A stretch of DNA of 23,927 nucleotides from Rhizomucor pusillus (Eukaryota > Mucoromycota > Mucoromycetes > Mucorales > Lichtheimiaceae). Each line of letters opens with the position of its first letter. The stretch's first letter is position 1. The notes beneath the pieces are model-generated. The model was not told the DNA's origin and ran no database searches. It worked only from the letters and a program-made list of their open reading frames with translations. This document shows positions 17,874 to 23,927 of this stretch, piece after piece. The position numbers were made by a program, and so were the translations under genes. Location: positions 1 through 23,927 of the forward strand of contig FWWN02000439.1 in NCBI GenBank assembly GCA_900175165.2, in the 5' to 3' direction.

Positions 17874-19867
17874 ATGAGAATCGGTAGCGAACTTTTTGAA
17901 GTGCAGCCAAAATGCAATCTGCAGAAGCAAAAAAAGGCACCCTTTCTTCCGCTTGAGATTACTTTGCACTCACAGACAGCCGATGCCATGGAGAAATATC
18001 CCAAGACTCCAATCAGAGTAAGTATTCCTTGCTTCTTTGAATCTGAACGCGCCATGCAAACCATATTCGTAGATTTCTTCGAAAACCGCGCTAGATCGAG
18101 AAATGAAGCGTGTGCTTCATTTCCTCACTAAAAACACTGAAAACGACCAAACTTGGGAGCTGTTTGGAATCGCATTGACTAACATCAAGACATGGGCTTT
18201 GGAAGACAAGGCTCATGAATACGAAGGTTTTGTTGATCATATCAAACAGTTGCAGAGACCCATTATCGCTTCGGTACGTCTATTTGCATATAAGCATGAA
18301 GATGCTGAACCAAAGCTCATTTTCCTACACACTTTATAGCTCAGTACCGAACGTACTAAGCTACTGCGTATCACAACTGATATGCTAAAGGGGCTCTCCC
18401 AAGCTATGCAACGCGACTATGAGCTGCTGCAAGATTTGTTCACACCAACTTTGATCCGACTTTTCGCCAGGACTAACAAAACGTCCCTTGCTCAATATCT
18501 TGATTGTTTTACAACACTAATTGATAACGCAAAGATGCCCAAAGTCATCTTACGCCTCTCCCGAGTCTTGAATAGCCGTCAAGAACCAAGCAAATCAGTT
18601 CGCGAGAATGTTGCTGCATGTTTGGAACGCGTTATTTTGGCAAACTCTGCGGAAGATTTGCAACCTTATATTACACACATTGAAAATGCTATCCGCACAG
18701 CGGCTATGGATCCGTCACCGGATGTTCGTGCTAAAATTCGTGCCTGCTTCAATGCATACAAGCAAAAGATGCTCGATGCAGCTTCCAAGTAAGTCCCTTT
18801 TGCAACATTTCAGCCATATATAATAATTAACTTGCACATTGCAAATTTAAAGATTCGAAAACACACTTCCTGATGATATCAAGAAATACTTGAACGTTCA
18901 GTCACGACCAACTATTCCATCTCGATCTCGACTTATGAACCGCGCACGCGCTACTACGCGCCCGACACCTTCTACTAACCTATCCATGAGACCCACCGTC
19001 TCGCGTTCTGCCACACAGCCCAGCCTACAAAAGCGAGTCGCAATAAAATCTCCTGCTAGACACAGTGATCCGCAGCTTTTAGCACGACTTCCTGTACGTC
19101 TCCCAGTTCGACCTTCCAGTTTGTCTGCCGCCAATTTCATAAACAAACCCGTATCATCGATTTCTTCTCCTCGTCCGTCATCCAAGACTTCATACGCAAC
19201 AAAAGCCGTTGCCAAACCAATATCCTCAAATAATACAACAGCCGCGACTGAACCAATCGTAGCGGAAGTTACCGCTGAACCAGCAACGTCCAAAGCAGCG
19301 GAAGCCGTTACCGAAGCAATGTTCTCGAACGTAACAAAAGTCGTTACTGAACCATCGTTCTCGAACGCAACAAAGATCGTTGTTGAATCAACATCTTCAA
19401 GCTCAACAAAAGTTATTGCTGGATCGAAATCCTCAAGCACAGCGACAATCCTGACCGATCCAAGACTCTCGCGCACAACAAACGTTAGCCATGGACCAAC
19501 GTCTTCACACCCAACAAGTGGCGTTGCTGGATCAGCATTCTCGAGAACAACAAAAACCCTCACTCAATCAGCATCCTCCTCGCAACCTCCCCGTGATACC
19601 AAACCAGTAGGTACTGCTGCACGTACAGAGCGTACGAAGCAAAAGAAAGCAAATAGCGCCGATTCCGACTATACCGACAAGTTCAAAGAAGCATTAACAC
19701 GAGCACTGAAAGGCAATCCAAAGCCTGCCAATACCACTCGACGTATACTTCCCATGAAAAAGCCTTTCATGCTGACGGGCATGCCTGCAATGCGCGGTAC
19801 GAAGAGAAAAGCACCATCAGTTTTAGATGAAAATGAAGAACCTTCAAAGAAAAGATCCACGTCTTAG
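17874..19867 (+). CDS. CLASP/TOG-domain microtubule-associated protein
   Basis: Exons: 17874-18017, 18073-18273, 18340-18788, 18853-19867 (602 aa); introns 55, 66 and 64 bp, GT-AG. Residues about 49-265 form a helical-repeat region of CLASP_N/TOG type: ALDREMKRVLHFLTK, TWELFGIALTNIKTWAL, LRITTDMLKGLSQAM, LFTPTLIRLFARTNKT, KSVRENVAACLERVI, and DVRAKIRACFNAYKQKM. CLASP proteins bind tubulin and stabilise spindle and cortical microtubules. The remaining ~335 residues are disordered and rich in Ser, Thr, Arg and Pro, as in the microtubule-binding tails of this family. They include a 12-residue tandem repeat array (about 377-505) and a basic, NLS-like C-terminus (GTKRKAP, SKKRS). With one TOG-like unit the protein is shorter than animal CLASPs (about 1300-1500 aa) or yeast Stu1, so it may be a reduced member or start further upstream. 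ATG 17874 is the first in frame after a stop. Confidence 0.65.
19187..19573 (+). repeat. Degenerate 36-bp tandem repeat array (12-residue units) in the CLASP-like gene
   Basis: The array has ten 36-nt units and one 27-nt unit (387 nt in all, exactly 129 codons). Units include TSYATKAVAKPI, SSNNTTAATEPI, TSKAAEAVTEAM, FSNVTKVVTEPS, FSNATKIVVEST, SSSSTKVIAGSK and FSRTTKTLTQSA. The loose consensus is x-S-x-x-T-K-x-V-x-x-x-x. The short unit (VAEVTAEPA) lost three codons, so frame is kept. The clearest nucleotide similarity is at each unit start (TTCTCGAACG, TCTTCAAGC) and around ACAAAA. Confidence 0.85.
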
Positions 19868-20345
19868 CTTGTAATTTGTATACTCTTACATAAAGTTGCT
19901 ACCCTTTGTATAACTTTGCTCAAAAGGTACCAAGCAGCAGGTTTGGAAACTGTCAAAGAATATCATGAAGATCCCTGATGGCAGGGCGTTCTTCTTAGTA
20001 TTGCTGTATTTGGGGAAAATATGCCATGCCAAGGCATCTATATGCATAAAAGGTTCACCAGTGTTTATCCGTCTCCTAATGCAGAAAACACGTAGCGTTC
20101 CCTTCAGTAATGCTTAGAACCATCATCTAATGGCATGCTCGACCGAATGGAAGTTGAACAGAGACTCGTGTCTTAGGTCGAGTGAGCACCGTGTTCCCTT
20201 ATCAATTAGATCATTTCATAACATCCTTAAATAAAGATTACACCATCATCATCTCTTTTTTATCTTTTTCAGAACAGAATCAGCCATTTTGAAAGAACTT
20301 CCTCTGTTTTGATGGGTAACGAATACAAGTATTAACATCTCCTGA
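19868..20345. other. Convergent intergenic region (3' ends of two genes)
   Basis: The CLASP-like gene (+) and the GATA-finger gene (-) end toward each other across 478 bp. The stretch should hold both 3' untranslated regions. AATAAA on the plus strand at 20230-20235 is a possible poly(A) signal for the CLASP-like transcript. I see no other gene or repeat in it. Confidence 0.5.
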
Positions 20346-22619
20346 TTACTTTGCCCGAACAGGCGTCTTGAGCCAGCGTTCCAGAATCCTTTGGACCACA
20401 GCGCCGCCGTGGTCATCGACCTTTTCTAAAAACTTTATAGACATGCCACGTTCTGGATCGTTGGGCACCAGCAGGTCTGTGTCAAAGTAGTGGATTTTGT
20501 CTCCTCCGGACAAGACGCATGAGAGAATCAGAATTTCACGGCCAAGCGGACCCTCCTGTTGGGTTATTTTGAATTTGGTGTCTTGTAGATATTGCTTGTT
20601 TATCTCGAAGCGAGCAGTCTTGGTATCCTTCGTCAACCGAACTGAAAGCTTATTTTCGACAAGTGATACGCTGCAATCTGGATGAACGAACCCAAGCGAC
20701 GATCCAAAATCAATAGATAATGTTGGAAGAGCGATACCGTTAGGATTCGCCGCCGCCGCTGCAACTGTGTTTGCAGGAGACGTGCCGTTGGACGCAGTAA
20801 CTTTTGCTTGTTTCTGTAACTGCATCCTGTATTGCTGTTCTTTATAAAAGCAAAGAAACTTTGGTTGCTCCTGGTTCTGTATCTGTAAATGAAGCTGCTG
20901 ATTATGTTGCTGTTGAAGAAGCTGTGCTGCAACAATCCCAATCGTGGAACTCGCGCCGTTTGGATCCAGCCTTGACAGTGATGATGATGACCGCGACGAT
21001 AATGAAGATTGTGATGATACTGTACGCTGGCTATCGGCTTTTCGAGCCGCTTCTGCTGCTTTCTTTTGTTCTAACTCTCTCTCGCGTTCTTGTTCTTGAC
21101 GTTCTCGTTCCTCTTCCAACTCTTTTTCTCTTTGTAACTGTTCCTTCATACGTTTCTTCTCTTCTTCTTTGCTAATAACCGGTGCGCCCTTCAATATCTG
21201 ACCACGAGCCCACAATATTCCACATCCATTGCAAAGAGTACCGGTGCCTTCGGGACCAGGTCTCCACATTGCCGTGTGCTTCGTGCTGCAATATGTGCAT
21301 TTTCTGAAACCGTCGTCTTTTGGGTTAACAATTCTACTTTTAGGAGCCTTAGGAGCTATGTTCATACAGTTAGATACTCGCATTACATAGAATAAAATGC
21401 GATGCAAGAAATATTGATTGCTTACCAGACTCTTCGTCGGTGCGTGGTCGTTTACCAAGTCTCACAGCGTTCAATAATTCATTGCGTTTCTTTTCAGCTG
21501 CCACAGGTGTTGTAATTAATTCGGGAACTGTAGTAGCCTTCTGTAATAGCTCTTCAACGTGGTTGTCGACTCTTCCGTAATATTTTAGGTATGATCTCTC
21601 GGGTATAGGCTTCATCTTTCGATAGGAAACAATTCAGTAACTACCCCAGAAATCAAGAAAGAAGCTACATATAAATACCTTTCTTTTCATTTTTTCTCGG
21701 ACGTTTTCCAAAGGCTGAACGATCGATAAAATATGTGGGAGCATGGGTGCCATCAAATCAAGAAGCATTATATTTGCAGGCTGGTATACTTTAGCTGGTG
21801 ATTCATCGCCCACAACGGTGTCTGACGGCGAATGTTTTGCTGCGTATTCTCTGATTTGTGGGAAGGTTGAAAATGAACCATAGCGTGCTAATTTGGCTTT
21901 CGGGTCCAAAAAGTAATCATCGATCGTCTCTGGATCCAACGGTAGAAGGAATGAACCCAGTATCTAGATTTATAATTCGCTTTCAGGTATCGTTTTGCTT
22001 GATGTCGTCGGCCATACTTACATCGCATCGTTCCTGATGTTCGCCTTTCGGTTTGATTTCCACAATCATTTCTTTTGGTAAATAATACCGTTCTCCGGGA
22101 GCTTCCTTAAACTCCAATACAATATCTCGAAAGACGAGTTCGTTCATACGCATTGGTGGCAAGCTTCCATTTGTGGCAGTCTCTATGTTGGTAGCGTCTG
22201 CATCGAGTGCAATGTCGACCGCTTTTGCTAGATCCTCCCATTTGTCAAGACGAACTGCGTCGTAGATGCTTGTCTTTGGAAAGTCGTGGATTCCCAATCG
22301 CACGGTGCATTCGCATAACAGACGCATATTTGCCCATTTCTTCGTACGTTTCGGAAGCTGAGAGCTCTCAAGGCGATATTTTACCAGCACAGAGTTGATC
22401 CAATTGAGTCTCGACTGCAGCAGTGACAGGAAGAGAGTGGAGCTGTTTCAAACAATATGTTAAGGTGATCAGAGTGTCAAAAACGTATGAAATGAATTTC
22501 ACGTACTTTGGTTGATCGCCTTCCGAGGGAGTGGATTCTTTGGGAAGACTGTAGCTTCGAATGTTACTTTCTAGGCGCTCAATGCGCTTCCTGGAGCTTG
22601 CCAGGGCAGGATTTGACAT
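20346..22619 (-). CDS. GATA-type zinc-finger protein with unrecognised N- and C-terminal domains
   Basis: Likely transcription or chromatin factor. Exons on the minus strand: 22619-22507, 22442-22022, 21963-21679, 21615-21426, 21355-20346 (672 aa); introns are GT-AG, 58-70 bp, and frame is continuous. The finger at about 356-381 is CTYC-x18-CNGC, the 18-residue-loop GATA class. It is preceded by a basic, Pro-rich stretch (PKAPKSR) and followed by a long charged coiled coil (EEEKKRMKEQLQREKELEEE and onward, about 397-440), Ser-rich and Gln-rich segments, and a final ordered ~150 residues (LPTLSIDFGSSLGFVHPDCS to the end). The first ~335 residues are also ordered (for example TLFLSLLQSRLNWINSVLVK, RMNELVFRDIVLEFKEAPGE, DDYFLDPKAKLARYGSFSTF), but I do not recognise the family. 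RLGKRPRTDEES is a possible nuclear signal. The combination differs from nitrogen-regulatory GATA factors, which bind DNA with a 17-residue-loop finger. DNA binding is inferred from the finger. Confidence 0.8.
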
Positions 22620-22749
22620 GAAGGAACTTAAAAGGAGTGCGCTTCTGTCAGACTAGAGGAAAATCAAAGAAATGTGCTCCTCCCAAAATCCAATATTTGA
22701 TGTGAAACTTGTGTGCATCGCCGGTCGCTGGCTGTAGCTCGCGATTTAG

Positions 22750-23091
22750 AGACTTCTACATGTTTTAAAAATTACATTGGATAAGTTCGACTATAACATT
22801 AAAATTCCATGTTTGGATCTGGAGTTATCGGCTGAAGAATTCTGCATAGTCAAAGCTGCGTTGCCCAAGTGGCCAGCAGAACTCGACGATCTTCTGGAGT
22901 ATTTCTTGATAACCTGTAAATCTGAAAAGAAGAAATCGATAAGTATCGTGCTTCCGGCAATCAATCAGAAGAGCAACCTTTTCTTAAGGCAGCTCGTATG
23001 CAGCCATGATATGTCGAGCCGTAGTCGTATTCTCACAACCGGTAGCATATACCAAGGAACTGGAGAAACAATAAATAACAAGAGCATCTGA
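22750..23091 (+). pseudogene. Open frame without start codon, weak R3H-like pattern
   Basis: The frame is open from 22750 to the stop at 23089-23091 but has no ATG before codon 93. The composition is protein-like: LDLELSAEEFCIVKAALPKW, PAELDDLLEYFLITCKSEKK, SISIVLPAINQKSNLFLRQL and VCSHDMSSRSR. The last two blocks recall the R3H single-stranded nucleic-acid-binding fold (hydrophobic-LPxxN-x(4-6)-R-x(2-3)-H), but the invariant Arg-xxx-His pair is not convincing. It may be a truncated gene, an internal exon of an unrecognised plus-strand gene, or chance. Confidence 0.25.
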
Positions 23092-23353
23092 GAGTAGCCC
23101 GAATGTTGTTTTTTAGCTCCTTGGTAATGGGACGGTCTGATGATTCGAATATCGCCGATTAGCAACAGCAGAACGCGAACGTTAACAGCTCTCGCGATTA
23201 TATGTAAGCCATGGAAAGATAATATCAGACTCTAACGGTCTTTGGTACCACCGCACTGATAACATATCAAGATGACTATTCATTAATGAATCAGAATGCG
23301 TTTCCCTATCGTATAGATTTGCATTCATAGTTGATATAGCATGTCTTTAAATC

Positions 23354-23374
23354 CATACGTTCATACGTTCATAC
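23354..23374 (+). repeat. Short tandem repeat, 8-bp unit x 2.6
   Basis: CATACGTT is repeated twice and followed by CATAC, in an AT-rich stretch where further CATAC copies follow (about 23381). Small and probably of no function. Confidence 0.6.
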
Positions 23375-23927
23375 AACATTCATACTATTACTCTGCAGAT
23401 GATTATAGTCAGTATTCTCTTCAACAATCACGTTCCATATTTGCATGTTCACGATATATATTGGCTGAAGAATGATCCAACTTTTGCCACTGCAACCAAG
23501 GAATCAATGCAAGGTCCCTCCACCTTCGATGCTAAGCAAATATAACCTTTTCATGCAAAGTAGCATCGAGTCTTACACAAGACAGCTTTACACCCAAGCC
23601 ATGGTCAAGGATACAATTGTGTACAGGAAGGATAGCATTCCATTCGGACAGTGAAGGGATAGACGCGGTTCATATACCTCTCTCGCGCAAAATGCATAGT
23701 TGCTTGCTTCACGACTTGGAGATTTTTCTAAGCGGATTGCTGATAGTTTGGTTTGCAGGCTAGAAGGAAACTACAACAAAATGAGGCATAGAGACATAAT
23801 GCGGGGGAAAGATGCATTTGACTTTGTTAACTATGGAACAATGGTCTGAGATCATGATGGACAGCTTAGTGAAGGAAGGTGGCGAGTTTTTTCAAAGCCG
23901 CGGAGTACACAGGATATTATCTTTTTT

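Larger units (their letters stand above)
22620..23927. other. Right-hand region without a confident gene
   Basis: The first ~150 bp should contain the promoter of the minus-strand GATA gene. After the R3H-like frame at 22750-23091 I see only short frames on both strands; the 60-codon one at 23472-23654 has no recognisable motif. The sequence is rich in stops and probably intergenic or decayed up to the window edge. Confidence 0.4.

Noticed and set aside
18018..18100. Alternative acceptor near 18096 in the CLASP-like gene
   Set aside because: Splicing to that AG puts a stop in frame from the main upstream frame. The acceptor at 18072 keeps the frame and adds residues that join smoothly to the helical repeat.
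18898..19563. 221-codon open frame on the minus strand
   Set aside because: It is the shadow of the final exon of the CLASP-like gene. The plus-strand frame is longer, splices in register with the TOG-like exons, and the minus frame owes its length to the repetitive composition.
21356..21458. Start of the GATA protein at 21458
   Set aside because: That would be a TTG codon inside an intron. A clean GT-AG intron (21425-21356) links the finger exon to four upstream exons in continuous frame.
1..23927. CRISPR array, phage, toxin-antitoxin or biosynthetic gene cluster
   Set aside because: No spaced direct repeats, phage genes, paired small toxin genes or synthase/P450 clusters were seen. The gene content is eukaryotic housekeeping with transposon relics.

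Overview
The window looks like nuclear DNA of a fungus, most likely Mucoromycota (Mucorales-type). The genes are compact and intron-rich. Introns are 50-87 bp with GT..AG ends, apart from one probable GC-AG intron. There is a eukaryotic tRNA-Arg gene, and the proteins are fungal or pan-eukaryotic families. Both a Tc1/mariner-type transposase relic and a LINE relic are present. I reconstructed eight genes exon by exon, checking that reading frame is kept across every junction; a ninth gene has no introns and is less certain. None of these models has been checked against transcripts.

Layout. 1-725 (-): broken Tc1/mariner-like transposase running off the left edge. 1378-3223 (+): MBOAT sterol O-acyltransferase (ARE2/ACAT type), five exons. 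3374-5779 (+): leukotriene A4 hydrolase/aminopeptidase, ten exons. 5875-6540 (+): unknown protein with a recombinase-like helical N-terminus. 6541-11983: a 5.4-kb gene-poor stretch with LINE relics (endonuclease and possible ORF1), tRNA-Arg(ACG) at 10072-10143 (-), and another decayed reading frame.

11984-12541 (+): Mediator subunit MED11-like gene, converging with the WRNIP1/Mgs1 AAA+ ATPase gene (12545-14804, -); the two stop codons are only 3 bp apart. 14937-15881 (+): SIKE/FGFR1OP2-like coiled-coil protein, divergent from Mgs1 across 132 bp. 15912-17020 (-): protein resembling 3-methyladenine DNA glycosylases, with an HTH-like tail. 17874-19867 (+): CLASP/TOG-like microtubule protein whose disordered tail holds a 36-bp tandem repeat array. 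20346-22619 (-): GATA-finger protein with large unrecognised domains on both sides. 22620-23927: no confident gene, one short R3H-like frame.

The genes are housekeeping functions (sterol ester storage, peptide processing, transcription, DNA damage tolerance and repair, cytoskeleton) and do not form a pathway cluster. I see no CRISPR, phage, toxin or biosynthetic cluster, and no convincing new multi-gene system. The most interesting points are gene-structural: an active-site micro-exon, a GC-AG intron, a stop-free 60-nt intron, near-abutting convergent stop codons, the 36-bp array, and the unrecognised domains of the GATA protein.
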